Source of the DNA: Bradyrhizobium sp. SK17
GTDB taxonomy: Bacteria; Pseudomonadota; Alphaproteobacteria; Rhizobiales; Xanthobacteraceae
DNA: 64,000 nucleotides
Direction: 5' to 3'
NCBI RefSeq assembly: GCF_002831585.1
Contig: NZ_CP025113.1
Location: 6,029,001-6,093,000, forward strand
Below, piece by piece: positions 36,794 to 45,630 of this stretch (position 1 is the stretch's first letter; each line of letters opens with the position of its first letter). The notes under the pieces were generated by a model. The model ran no database searches, was not told the DNA's origin, and was given only the letters and a program-made list of their open reading frames with translations. The position numbers were made by a program, and so were the translations under genes.

Positions 36794-37339
36794 TCAGTGA
36801 TTTTGCACGTCGGGCCGCGGATCGGAGACGAATCCGTCGCGGTTCGGCATCTTGATGGCGGCGAGCGACCTGGCGTCGAGCACGGCATTGGCAGGCACGA
36901 TGCCATTGAGGCTGAGGATGTAGGCGGACACCGCGTAGACATCCTCATTGCTCAGCGACTGCGGCGCGTTCTGCGGCATCGCGCGGCGGATGTAGTCGAA
37001 CAGCGTCGAGGCATAGGGCCAGTAGCTGCCGACGGTGCGGATCGGCTTTGCGCTCGCCAGGGTGCCCTGCCCGCCGACCAGGCGGTCGCCGACACCACCC
37101 TGCCCGCTGTCGCCGTGGCACGCCGAGCACTGCTCGGCGAACACTGTGCGGCCGCGCTCGACACTGCCGCTGCCCGGCGGCAGTCCCGCACCATCGCGAC
37201 CGATATCGATGTTCCAGCCGGCGATCTCGGCCGCTGTCGCCGCCCGGCCGATGCCGTAGCGCTCCTCGGCATGCGCGGCGAGCGAGAAGACCGCGACCGT
37301 GCCGGCCAGCAGCACGCAAGTGAGCTTACGCCTGGCCAT
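36794..37339 (-). CDS. c-type cytochrome subunit of sulfite/sulfane dehydrogenase (SoxD-like)
   Basis: 181 residues. Signal peptide (LTCVLLAGTVAVFSLAAHA) and one heme site CSACH at 71-75 with a later Met region (FDYIRRAMPQNAPQSLS). The segment YGIGRAATAAEIAGWNIDIG resembles the N-terminal half of SoxD, but the protein has a single haem domain. The ATG at 37339 with GAGGTC upstream gives a 14-nt overlap with the end of the SoxC-like gene. It should accept electrons from the molybdenum subunit and pass them to the respiratory chain. Confidence 0.85.
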   Translation of the reverse strand: MARRKLTCVLLAGTVAVFSLAAHAEERYGIGRAATAAEIAGWNIDIGRDGAGLPPGSGSVERGRTVFAEQCSACHGDSGQGGVGDRLVGGQGTLASAKPIRTVGSYWPYASTLFDYIRRAMPQNAPQSLSNEDVYAVSAYILSLNGIVPANAVLDARSLAAIKMPNRDGFVSDPRPDVQNH

Positions 37340-38603
37340 TGCTGACCTCGCCATTTGCATCGATCCGCCAGGGCCAGATCGCGTTGTTGTGGTAGAATGA
37401 ATTGAGACCACGCACCGCCACCAGTTCGGCCAGCGTCGGCTGCACGTAGCCGGTCTCGTCGACGGCGCGGCTCTGGATCAGAGCGGGCGTGCCGTCCCAA
37501 TGCCAGGGCAAGCGGAAACGGGTGAGCGCGCGCGTCAGCACCGGCTCCTGAAGCTCGGCAGCCTGCCAGCTTTTGCCGCCATCAACGGAAACCTCGACCT
37601 GCTTGATCTTGCCATGGCCGCTCCAGGCGAGACCCGTGATCTCGTGAAAGCCCTGCGTCGTCAGCTTCTGACCGCCGGACGGCCGTGTGATGATCGATTT
37701 GGCTTCCATGTAGAAGGTGAACTCGCGCGACGTGCCGTCGGGCATCGGATCGGTGTATTTCGAGGTCTCCTCGCGCGAATAGGCCGGCTCGGCAGCAACC
37801 TTGAGCCGGCGCAGCCACTTCACGTTCATGTTGCCCTCGAAACCGGGCAGCAACAGGCGCAGCGGATAACCCTGCTGCGGACGCAGCCGCTCACCGTTCT
37901 GGCTGTAGACCAGCATGGCGTCGTCGAGACATTTTTCGATCGGGATCGAGCGCGTCAGCGCGGCGGCATCGGCGCCTTCGGCGACGATCCACTTGGCGCC
38001 CGCCTGCAAGCCTGCTTCATCCAGCACGGTCTTCAGCGGCACGCCGGTCCATTCCGCGCAGCTCACCAGACCGACGAGGTCGGAGGCGGTCTTGCCATAG
38101 GGCTTGGTGTAGACCGGGTTGCCGGAGCACTCGATGAAGTGGATTCGCGACTGCGAGGGAAAGCGGCGGATGTCCTCCATCGTGAACACCAGCGGACGAT
38201 CGACCATGCCGTGCAGCATCAGCCGGTGCTCGGCCGGATCGATGGTCGGCACGCCGCCGTGGTGGCGTTCGTAGAACAGGCCGTTCGGCGTGATGATGCC
38301 GTCGAGCTCCTGCAACGGCGTGCGGCCCGAAGCGGAGATATACTGCGGGAGCGTCTTCGAGATGTTCTTGACGACGCCCTTTTCGTGTACCGATGGCGCG
38401 CCGTAGGGCTGGCTCCCCATCGGGTCGCCGGGCGCTTTCATCCATTCCGGCACGCTGGGCGGAAGATTATTCCCCGGCTCGGCAAGCGCAGGAGAACCGG
38501 CAACTCCCGCGATCGCGGAGCCGCCGGCCAGTGCCGCACCCGCCTGAAGGAATCGCCTGCGAGACGCCTCTCGCACGCGCTTGTCCGTCGTGTGTTCGCT
38601 CAT
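37326..38603 (-). CDS. soxC: SoxC-like molybdopterin sulfite/sulfane dehydrogenase
   Basis: 425 residues. Tat signal with SRRRFLQAGAALAGG; SUOX-type fold with GLFYERHHGGVPTIDPAEHR and the molybdenum ligand Cys159 in RIHFIECSGN. The C-terminal half has WSGHGKIKQVEVSVDGGKSW and FRLPWHWDG, a dimerisation domain. The sequence, including GIITPNGLF-YERHHGG, aligns with SoxC. Together with the overlapping cytochrome gene this forms a periplasmic SoxCD- or SorAB-like enzyme. No soxXAYZB genes are in the window, so it may oxidise sulfite or sulfonate-derived sulfite rather than act in the full Sox pathway. Confidence 0.9.
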   Translation of the reverse strand: MSEHTTDKRVREASRRRFLQAGAALAGGSAIAGVAGSPALAEPGNNLPPSVPEWMKAPGDPMGSQPYGAPSVHEKGVVKNISKTLPQYISASGRTPLQELDGIITPNGLFYERHHGGVPTIDPAEHRLMLHGMVDRPLVFTMEDIRRFPSQSRIHFIECSGNPVYTKPYGKTASDLVGLVSCAEWTGVPLKTVLDEAGLQAGAKWIVAEGADAAALTRSIPIEKCLDDAMLVYSQNGERLRPQQGYPLRLLLPGFEGNMNVKWLRRLKVAAEPAYSREETSKYTDPMPDGTSREFTFYMEAKSIITRPSGGQKLTTQGFHEITGLAWSGHGKIKQVEVSVDGGKSWQAAELQEPVLTRALTRFRLPWHWDGTPALIQSRAVDETGYVQPTLAELVAVRGLNSFYHNNAIWPWRIDANGEVSNGQA

Positions 38604-38827
38604 CGACGTTTTCCTCTGACGTTACGAGGCGCAGCCTAACACCAAACGCGGCAAGCGAGGCAATGGCCCCGCACGCAGAGCAGCATCGACGACGTGCAAC
38701 GACAGGCAAGGCTTCGAGCGAGCGGATGCGGGGACGAGGCAGCATTGATGACCAGACGGGACATCGCCGTGATGGAGATCGCCCCGCGCGGCGACCGATG
38801 CTCAGCGGTCTTGGCCCGCGTGGCCGC

Positions 38828-39298
38828 TTACATCCGCTCGCCGGGCAATTGACTGGCTTGCTTCACCCAGGCGGCGAACTGGGCTTCGTCGAGCTCGTCG
38901 TCCTCGCGAATGTCGAGATAGCGTATCTGCTGCTGCTTGGACTTGCCCGGCGGCACGGGATGCAGCGACGCGCCGCGAAAGAACGCCACTTTGACGTAGC
39001 GCGTGAAGACATGGAGGCCGAGGAACCAGCCTTCACCATCGATGCCGTAGAGCGGCGAATTCCACTTCACCGCCTTGTGCACGCCGGGGACCGTCCGCAC
39101 GATAAGCGCATCGAGCTTGCGTCCGACGTCACGCTTCCATCCCGGCATCGCCGCGATGTAGGCCTGCACGGGAGCGTCGCCATATCCCTTCGCGATCTGC
39201 GGATTGCCGCCGGCAAGCAGGCGCGGCTTGGCAGCCCCGCGTTTCGCAGCCGCCTTCTTTGTGCTCTTCACCGGCGTCTTGCGTGCCTTGCCAACCAT
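38828..39298 (-). CDS. DUF1801 (YdhG-like) domain protein
   Basis: 156 residues. A Lys/Ala-rich basic N-terminus (RKTPVKSTKKAAAKRGAAK) is followed by the DUF1801 core: AYIAAMPGWKRDVGRKLDAL, VPGVHKAVKWNSPLYGIDGE and GWFLGLHVFTRYVKVAFFRG. The lysine-rich start resembles an unstructured tail. The family is widespread and lacks a clear biochemical role. It lies alone, with about 220 nt of gene-free sequence toward soxC. Confidence 0.85.
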   Translation of the reverse strand: MVGKARKTPVKSTKKAAAKRGAAKPRLLAGGNPQIAKGYGDAPVQAYIAAMPGWKRDVGRKLDALIVRTVPGVHKAVKWNSPLYGIDGEGWFLGLHVFTRYVKVAFFRGASLHPVPPGKSKQQQIRYLDIREDDELDEAQFAAWVKQASQLPGERM

Positions 39299-39472
39299 TG
39301 CGTCTGATCCAACCGGCTCACGTCTCGCGCACTGAGCGATGCCGCCCTCGCGAACCGGATCATATCTGCTACGTGCCGACGTGTCCTCATTGCCTGCGAA
39401 CGTTCGCGGCGGCGTATCGACGCGCGAGCCGTTTCCTTGCGACGATCCGCGAGGCCAGATCGTGGCTGGAGT

Positions 39473-40429
39473 CTAGTCGATCACCGGCGGCGTGCCGTGG
39501 GTGTGGAACGACTCGATCGTCTTCAATCCCCAGGCCTGCCCCTTCTTGCGCTCCTCCTCGGTCCACACGATCGGCTTCCAGTCCGGCGCGAGGATCAGGC
39601 GCGCTCCGGCATTGGCGACCTCGACGCGGTTGCCGCCGGGCTCATAGACATAGAGGAAGAAAGTCTGCTGGATCGCATGCTTGTGCGGTCCGGTCTCGAT
39701 ATGCACGCCATGCTCGAGGAAAATATCCGCGGCGCGCAGGATCTCCTCGCGGCTGTCGAGGGCGTAAGTGACGTGGTGAAACCGGCCGCGCTTGCCATAG
39801 TGGTCGCGCGTGTAGGCGAAGTCGTAGCTCTTGTTCGACATCGTCATCCACATCGCGGCTTCCGTGCCGTCGTTGAGCACGATCTGCTCGGTGGTACGGC
39901 ATCCGAGATAGGTCTCGAAGAACAGCCGATTGGCCCTGATATCGACGGCGAGGCAGTTGAGATGATCGAGCCGGCGGACATTGACGCCGCGCGCCGGAAA
40001 GCGTTGCGCCTGGTTCTTCAACGCCGGCCTCAGCTCGGCCGGCGCCTCGTACCATTCGGTCTCGTAATAGAGCTCGATCACGTGGCCGTCGGGATCGCGG
40101 CAGCGGAAGGCCGGCCCCTGCCCCATGTCGCCATCGATCCATCCGATGTCGAAGCCCGAGCCCTTCAGCGCGGCGACGCGGCGCTCAAGCGCCTGAGGGC
40201 TGCGGGCCCGTAGCGCCATGTGCTCCATGCCCGAGGTGTTCGATGCGGTCAGCTTCAGCGAATAACGCTCATAATCGTCCCAGCCGCGCAGATAGACCGA
40301 CTCTCCGCTCCGACCACTCACGGTCATGCCCATGACATCGACGAAGAACTTCAGGCTCTCGTCCGGCTTCGGCGTCAGCAGCTCCATATGCCCGAGATGA
40401 GCGAGATCGAAGATCGGTTCCGGCTGCAT
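39473..40429 (-). CDS. VOC-family extradiol ring-cleavage dioxygenase
   Basis: 318 residues in two VOC repeats. The iron site in the C-terminal half is formed by His156 in RLDHLN, a His in FHHVTYAL (218 or 219) and Glu270 in YEPGGNRVEV, the classic 2-His-1-carboxylate triad of type I extradiol dioxygenases such as catechol or homoprotocatechuate 2,3-dioxygenase. The ATG at 40429 has GAGGAGA upstream. It is a lone ring-cleavage gene: no aldehyde dehydrogenase or hydrolase neighbours. A 20-bp inverted repeat 64 nt upstream suggests tight control. Substrate unknown. Confidence 0.9.
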   Translation of the reverse strand: MQPEPIFDLAHLGHMELLTPKPDESLKFFVDVMGMTVSGRSGESVYLRGWDDYERYSLKLTASNTSGMEHMALRARSPQALERRVAALKGSGFDIGWIDGDMGQGPAFRCRDPDGHVIELYYETEWYEAPAELRPALKNQAQRFPARGVNVRRLDHLNCLAVDIRANRLFFETYLGCRTTEQIVLNDGTEAAMWMTMSNKSYDFAYTRDHYGKRGRFHHVTYALDSREEILRAADIFLEHGVHIETGPHKHAIQQTFFLYVYEPGGNRVEVANAGARLILAPDWKPIVWTEEERKKGQAWGLKTIESFHTHGTPPVID

Positions 40430-40493
40430 GCGGCGGTCTCCTCGTGCGACGACACCGGACCGACATCTTCCGCTCGGCGACACCGGCATGTCT

Positions 40494-40513
40494 ATTTGTA
40501 CTAGTGTACAAAT
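40494..40513. promoter_or_regulatory. Operator-like inverted repeat upstream of the extradiol dioxygenase
   Basis: ATTTGTAC at 40494-40501 and its exact complement GTACAAAT at 40506-40513 with spacer TAGT. It resembles operators of GntR/FadR-type repressors in form. It lies 64 nt before the dioxygenase start, in an AT-rich patch. The regulator is not adjacent. Confidence 0.7.
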
Positions 40514-40580
40514 GATTAGGTCTCGTCAACAAATTATTGCTGCCGCCATCGATTGCACCGGTCGAGCCGGCATCCGCGAC

Positions 40581-40766
40581 CTAGCCCTTTGACGCCATCA
40601 CCGCTGCCGCGCCGTGCGGCCGAGACATGGTCGCCGACACCGTCAGCGCGACCGCGAGCGCGCACACCATGCAGAGCTTCATCCGCGCCGTGCGGCGATC
40701 GGTCATCGGCAGAAAAAAGAAGAACGCGATCGCCAGGACGAGAAGCGCGTTGACGAGATAATACAC
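40581..40766 (-). CDS. Small membrane protein
   Basis: 61 residues, GTG start with AGAGGG about 7 nt upstream. Two hydrophobic segments, YLVNALLVLAIAFFFFLP at the N-terminus and CMVCALAVALTVSATM in the middle, with TDRRTARMK between them, predicting two helices with a positively charged loop. No known family. The hydrophobic run and plausible RBS support it as real, but it could be spurious. Confidence 0.45.
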   Translation of the reverse strand: MYYLVNALLVLAIAFFFFLPMTDRRTARMKLCMVCALAVALTVSATMSRPHGAAAVMASKG

Positions 40767-40863
40767 GGCGAGCCCTCTTGTTGCGTATCAACAAGATGGA
40801 GCGCGCCCGCGCGACATTCCGTGGCCGGAATCACAGAGCGATGGCAAGCCGCCGAGACGACGG

Positions 40864-42756
40864 TCACGCGACCGATTCCGCCTTCTCGCGATGTGACGAA
40901 AGGAACCTGCGGACTTCAGCGGCCGGCACCGGCCGGCTGAACAGATAGCCCTGCATCTCGGTGCAGCCGAGGATGCGGAGCAGGTTGCGCTGCTGCTCGG
41001 TCTCGACGCCTTCCGCGGTCGTGGTCATGTCGCTGGCGGCGGCAATGTTCACGACGGCCTGAACGATCGTGGACGATGCACCGGTCCCGGCGAGATCCTT
41101 GATGAAGGCGCGATCGATCTTGATCTTGTCGAACGGAAAGCGTTGCAGATAGCTCAGCGACGAATAGCCGGTGCCGAAATCGTCGAGCGCGATGCGGACA
41201 CCCAGCTCGCGTAGCTGGTGCAGGACATCGAGCGCGGCCTCGTCGTCGCGGATCAGCACGGCCTCGGTGATTTCAAGCTCGAGCCGCGACGGCGCAAGCC
41301 CCGATGCCGCCAGCGCAGCGGCGACGTTCAGTGCCAGCGTCTGGCTCTTGAACTGGACCGGAGACACATTGACCGCGACGTGGATGTGATCCGGCCAGCT
41401 CACCGCTTCCCGGCACGCCGTGTTGAGCACCCAGTGACCGAGATCGTTGATCAGGCCGGTATCCTCGGCGACCGGGATGAAATCCGCCGGCGAGATCGTG
41501 CCGCGCTCGGGATGACGCCAGCGCAGCAGCGCCTCGCAACAGCTGACCTGGCCGTGCTCGAGATGCAGCAGCGGCTGATAGTGCAGCTCAAAGCTGCCAT
41601 CGGCGATCGCCTGGCGCAGCTCGAGCTCGAGGCTGCGGCGTGCCTTGGCGCGCGCGTCCATGCCGGACTCGAAGAACCGATAGGTGCGACGGCCGTCGCT
41701 CTTGGCCCCATAGAGCGCGAGGTCGGCGTTGCGCAGCAATTGATCGAGGTCGAGGCCGTCAGTGGGCGCAACCGCGATCCCGATGCTCGCGTCGGCGGTG
41801 ATCAGATGCCCGCTACAGTCGATCGGCTGGCGGATCGCCCGATAGATCGCAGCCAGCAATTGCATGGTCTGGGTCTGATTGCGGACCGCGGTCTGGATCA
41901 CGGCAAACTCGTCGCCGCCGAGCCGTGCCGCGATATCGGTCTCGCCGAGGCAGGAGCGCAGGCGATCCGCGATCGCCCTGAGCAATTCGTCACCTATCTG
42001 GTGGCCGAGCGCGTCGTTGACGCTCTTGAATTCGTCGATGTCGATATACATCACGGCGAGCTGCTCGTCCGGACAGATCGTCGTCAGCGCCTGCTCGAGA
42101 CGCTGACGGAACAGCACGCGATTGGGTAGATCAGTGAGCGCGTCGTAATGCGCCATGTAGGCGATCTTGTTCTCGGTGCGCGTCCGTTCCGTGATGTCCT
42201 CGATGGTCGCCACCCAACCGCCCTCCGCCAGCGGCTTGTTGACGATCTCGATCGCCCGCCCGCCCGGCGCCTGGGTCAGCTGACGCGTTCCCCGGCCGAG
42301 TTGGACATTGCGGATGATGGCATCGCAGAACTCGTCGACATCGCCGTCGAACGAGCCGGTCTCCTGCCGGTGCGCGATCAGCCGCTGCATGGTGCAGCCC
42401 GGCTTCGCCACATCGGGCGAAAGCCCGAACATCTCGATGTAGGGCGAGTTGCAGATGATGATGCGCGCCGACGCGTCGTAGAGCACCAGTCCCTGCGGGA
42501 TGTTGTTCACGGCGGTCACGAGATTGCGGCGCTCGGTGGCGAGCCGCGCGTCCGAGATCTCGTGCCGCTTCAGCAGCAGGAACACAATCACGGCCATGAT
42601 CGCGAATGCGGCCATCAGCAAGCCTTCGCGCTCACTCCACTGCGCGGTCACGCTTCCGAACAGGCTGCCCACCAGCAGGCCGGCACAGAACGCCAGCCCC
42701 TTGGTCGAACCGGCGTCGGTAGTCCCTGACGATAAGTTGCGGTGTTCAATGCGCAC
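40864..42756 (-). CDS. PAS-GGDEF-EAL cyclic-di-GMP enzyme
   Basis: 630 residues. Two N-terminal membrane helices (about 20-37 and 46-62); a PAS domain (about 75-190, VTAVNNIPQGLVLYDASARI); GGDEF domain with intact GGDEF at 280-284; EAL domain with intact EAL at 408-410, plus ELEITEAVLI, ALDDFGTGYSSL and EGVET. Both catalytic signatures are intact, so it may make or break c-di-GMP depending on the signal. No neighbouring partner. The upstream 304 nt is non-coding. Confidence 0.95.
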   Translation of the reverse strand: MRIEHRNLSSGTTDAGSTKGLAFCAGLLVGSLFGSVTAQWSEREGLLMAAFAIMAVIVFLLLKRHEISDARLATERRNLVTAVNNIPQGLVLYDASARIIICNSPYIEMFGLSPDVAKPGCTMQRLIAHRQETGSFDGDVDEFCDAIIRNVQLGRGTRQLTQAPGGRAIEIVNKPLAEGGWVATIEDITERTRTENKIAYMAHYDALTDLPNRVLFRQRLEQALTTICPDEQLAVMYIDIDEFKSVNDALGHQIGDELLRAIADRLRSCLGETDIAARLGGDEFAVIQTAVRNQTQTMQLLAAIYRAIRQPIDCSGHLITADASIGIAVAPTDGLDLDQLLRNADLALYGAKSDGRRTYRFFESGMDARAKARRSLELELRQAIADGSFELHYQPLLHLEHGQVSCCEALLRWRHPERGTISPADFIPVAEDTGLINDLGHWVLNTACREAVSWPDHIHVAVNVSPVQFKSQTLALNVAAALAASGLAPSRLELEITEAVLIRDDEAALDVLHQLRELGVRIALDDFGTGYSSLSYLQRFPFDKIKIDRAFIKDLAGTGASSTIVQAVVNIAAASDMTTTAEGVETEQQRNLLRILGCTEMQGYLFSRPVPAAEVRRFLSSHREKAESVA

Positions 42757-43060
42757 GCTGATCTCTCCCCGGGCGCGGCATCGTTACGCAGCACAAATGG
42801 AAAGGTCGTTACAACTCGCAGTTAGCAATCGGTTACGAGATACCATGCGGCAGCGGGTCATGAATCACACCGAAATTCCGCAAAGTTACGGAGCGGCCGA
42901 CGCGCTCCTCGGACATGGTGAATGCAACGTTAATGGCCGTACCGCGAAACCGGCGCAGCTGTACCGGAAAGCAACGATTTCCGCGCCGTAGCGCGCGGCG
43001 GCGCGCAATCTCGCGCCACGCGAGAAACAAATCGTCACCGCAAAGGTGTAGATTTAGCCG
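42757..43060. other. 304-bp gene-free interval between divergent genes
   Basis: Separates the GGDEF-EAL gene (minus) from the HerA-like gene (plus). A short open frame on the minus strand (42833-43030) looks Arg-rich and random. I see no RNA, palindrome or convincing promoter; it should hold two divergent promoters. Confidence 0.4.
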
Positions 43061-44911
43061 ATGCGGAACCCCGGCGATTTAACGGTTTTTCCAAACCCGG
43101 GCAGGCATATTGGTCCGGACATTTATACTTTGGGAACGAGCCAGGCTAGAACTGTGACATCCTTCGGACGTGTGATCTCTGTACGCGGCTCGCAGGCCCG
43201 GGTCGGGCTGCTGGCCGGCGGCCAGATGCAACTTTCAGAAATGCGAGCGACGGTCGGCCGGTTCGTCAGCATCCGCTGTGCGAGTTCGGTCATCGTCGCC
43301 ATGATCACCGAAGTGACGTGTGAGAACCTGCCGCCGTCCGAGGCCTACATCGCGACCGCCTCGGTCGACCTGCTCGGCGAGATCCTTGGCGGTGACCGGC
43401 CGAAGTTCCAGCGCGGTGTCACCCACTATCCGACCATCGGCGACAGCACCGACCTGATCACGAACCAGGAGCTGCGCACGGTGTATGCGCCGAGCGGCTC
43501 GGACCAGATCAATGTCGGCACGCTGCAGCAGGATCGTTCTGTCATCGCCTATGTCGATATCGAGGAAATGCTTTCCAAGCACTTCGCGGTGCTGGGCTCC
43601 ACCGGCGTCGGCAAATCCACCGGCGTGTCGCTGCTGCTCAACGAGATCCTGAAGTCGCGGCCGAACCTGCGCATCTTCCTGCTCGACGTGCACAATGAAT
43701 ACGGCCGCTGCTTCGGCGAGCGCGCCCAGGTGCTCAACCCGCGGAACCTGAAGCTGCCGTTCTGGCTGTTCAACTTCGAAGAGATCGTCGACGTGCTGTT
43801 CGGCGGCCGGCCCGGCGTACCCGACGAGCTCGACATCCTCGCCGAAGTGATACCGATGGCGAAGGGCATCTACACCCAGTACCAGAACTCCGACCGGGTC
43901 GGCCTTGGGCTGAAGCGGGTCGATCCCCGGCAGGTCGGCTACACCGTCGATACGCCGGTACCCTATCGCCTGGTCGACCTGATCTCGCTGATCGACGAGC
44001 GCATGGGCAAACTCGAGAACCGCTCCTCGCGCATCATCTACCACAAGCTGATCTCGCGCATCGACGCGGTGCGCAACGATCCGCGCTACGCTTTCATGTT
44101 CGACAACGCCAATGTCGGCGGCGACACCATGGCCGAAGTGATCAGCCATCTGTTCCGCCTGCCCGCCAATGGCAAGCCGATGACCATCATGCAGCTCGCC
44201 GGCTTCCCCGCCGAAGTCGTCGATTCCGTGGTGTCGGTGCTGTGCCGCATGGCGTTCGATTTCGGGCTGTGGAGCGACGGCGTCTCGCCGATGCTGTTCG
44301 TCTGCGAAGAAGCGCACCGCTATGCCTCGGCCGACCGCAATATCGGCTTCGGCCCGACCCGCAAGGCGGTGTCGCGCATCGCCAAGGAAGGCCGCAAATA
44401 CGGCGTCTATCTCGGCCTGATCACCCAGCGTCCGGCCGAACTCGACGCCACCATCATCTCCCAGTGCAACACGCTGTTCACGATGCGGCTTGCCAACGAC
44501 CGCGACCAGGCGCTGCTGCGCTCGGCGGTCTCGGATGCCGCCGCCAATTTGCTGTCGTTCGTGCCCTCGCTCGGCACCCGCGAGGTGCTGGCGTTCGGCG
44601 AAGGCGTGGCGCTGCCGACGCGCTTGCGCTTCAAGGAGGTGCCGCCGCACCAGTTGCCGCGCGGCGAAGCCACCATCGCCACGGTGCCGTCGGTCACCGC
44701 CGGCCATGACATGCATTTCGTCAGCGCCGTGCTGGAGCGCTGGCGCGGCGCGACCTCGCATCGCGATACGCCCAACGACCCGAACCTCAATTCGGGGCTC
44801 AACGCCGCCGCGCCGCCACGCACGATGGCGCCGGCCGAGGCCCCGATGCTACAGCCGTCGCTGGGGCTCGATCCGGATCGCTTCTCGCTGCTGAAGAAGC
44901 CGCTGCGCTAA
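43061..44911 (+). CDS. HerA-like ATPase with DUF87 domain
   Basis: 616 residues. N-terminal beta-barrel (HAS-barrel-like, about 30-110) and P-loop domain with Walker A GSTGVGKST at 179-187, Walker B region MLFVCEEAHRY and the Arg/Gln motif LITQRPAELDATIISQCNT, typical of the FtsK-HerA ATPases. HerA proteins form hexamers that translocate DNA, usually with the NurA nuclease; no nurA is visible here. AAGGTG lies about 12 nt before the ATG. An Arg/Pro-rich tail ends the protein. Function in bacteria of this group uncertain. Confidence 0.87.
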   Translation: MRNPGDLTVFPNPGRHIGPDIYTLGTSQARTVTSFGRVISVRGSQARVGLLAGGQMQLSEMRATVGRFVSIRCASSVIVAMITEVTCENLPPSEAYIATASVDLLGEILGGDRPKFQRGVTHYPTIGDSTDLITNQELRTVYAPSGSDQINVGTLQQDRSVIAYVDIEEMLSKHFAVLGSTGVGKSTGVSLLLNEILKSRPNLRIFLLDVHNEYGRCFGERAQVLNPRNLKLPFWLFNFEEIVDVLFGGRPGVPDELDILAEVIPMAKGIYTQYQNSDRVGLGLKRVDPRQVGYTVDTPVPYRLVDLISLIDERMGKLENRSSRIIYHKLISRIDAVRNDPRYAFMFDNANVGGDTMAEVISHLFRLPANGKPMTIMQLAGFPAEVVDSVVSVLCRMAFDFGLWSDGVSPMLFVCEEAHRYASADRNIGFGPTRKAVSRIAKEGRKYGVYLGLITQRPAELDATIISQCNTLFTMRLANDRDQALLRSAVSDAAANLLSFVPSLGTREVLAFGEGVALPTRLRFKEVPPHQLPRGEATIATVPSVTAGHDMHFVSAVLERWRGATSHRDTPNDPNLNSGLNAAAPPRTMAPAEAPMLQPSLGLDPDRFSLLKKPLR

Positions 44912-44923
44912 CGCGCGATGACG

Positions 44924-44993
44924 CTTCAGCCGGATGATGCCTTGCCGTCATCGCGGCAAGGCGCCGATGCGCCTTGCGCTGAATCCATCATCC
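44924..44993. repeat. Nested palindrome after the HerA-like gene (possible terminator)
   Basis: Three nested arm pairs: GCCTTGCC (44939-44946) with GGCAAGGC (44955-44962); GGATGATG (44932-44939) with CATCATCC (44986-44993); TTCAGC (44925-44930) with GCTGAA (44978-44983). It could fold into a branched hairpin. No T-run follows, so it may be a dispersed intergenic element rather than a classical terminator. Confidence 0.55.
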
Positions 44994-45043
44994 ACTATGG
45001 TTTCGCCTGACGCCGCATCCAGGCGGCATGCCGGAACCATCTG

Positions 45044-45622
45044 ATGACGCAACCGACCGCAAAGCGCTTCCCGACGCCCGCTCTCGACCAACTCCCCGAG
45101 GATATCCGCAGCCGCATCCTCGCGGTGCAGGAGAAGTCCGGCTTCGTGCCGAACGTCTTCCTCACGCTGGCCTACCGCCCCGACGAGTTTCGTGCGTTCT
45201 TTGCCTATCACGACGCGCTGATGGAGAAGGACTCCGGCCTCTCCAAGGCCGAGCGCGAGATGATCGTGGTGGCGACCAGCGCCGCCAACCAGTGCCAATA
45301 TTGCGTGATCGCCCATGGCGCCATCCTGCGCATCCGCGCCAAGAATCCGGAGATCGCCGACCAGATCGCGGTCAATTACCGCAAGGCCGACATCACGCCG
45401 CGGCAACGCGCGATGCTCGATTTCGCCATGAAGGTGAGCCGCGCCGCCGAGGAGGTCTCCGAGGCGGACTTCGCCGCGCTTGCCGCCCATGGCTTCAGCG
45501 ATGACGACGTCTGGGACATCGCCGCGGTCGCGGCTTTCTTCGCGCTCTCGAACCGGCTGGCGAACGTCACCGGCATGCGGCCGAACGCCGAGTTCTACAT
45601 GCTCGGCCGGCAGCCGAAATAG
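45044..45622 (+). CDS. AhpD-like peroxidase-related protein (carboxymuconolactone decarboxylase family)
   Basis: 192 residues with the CMD core AEREMIVVATSAANQCQYCVIAHG. The redox Cys pair is C84-x-x-C87 with His91 nearby, and the helical ending NRLANVTGMRPNAEFYMLGR is typical of the 'peroxidase-related' branch. Likely an alkylhydroperoxidase-type thiol reductase. Starts about 130 nt after the HerA-like gene; an MgtC-like gene follows 8 nt after its stop. Confidence 0.88.
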   Translation: MTQPTAKRFPTPALDQLPEDIRSRILAVQEKSGFVPNVFLTLAYRPDEFRAFFAYHDALMEKDSGLSKAEREMIVVATSAANQCQYCVIAHGAILRIRAKNPEIADQIAVNYRKADITPRQRAMLDFAMKVSRAAEEVSEADFAALAAHGFSDDDVWDIAAVAAFFALSNRLANVTGMRPNAEFYMLGRQPK

Positions 45623-45630
45623 AGGCGGCA

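Noticed and set aside
42833..43030. Short Arg-rich open frame in the 304-bp interval
   Set aside because: No RBS, Arg-rich and random-looking.
43235..44761. Long open frame antisense to the HerA-like gene
   Set aside because: Shadow of a well-supported gene with Walker motifs.
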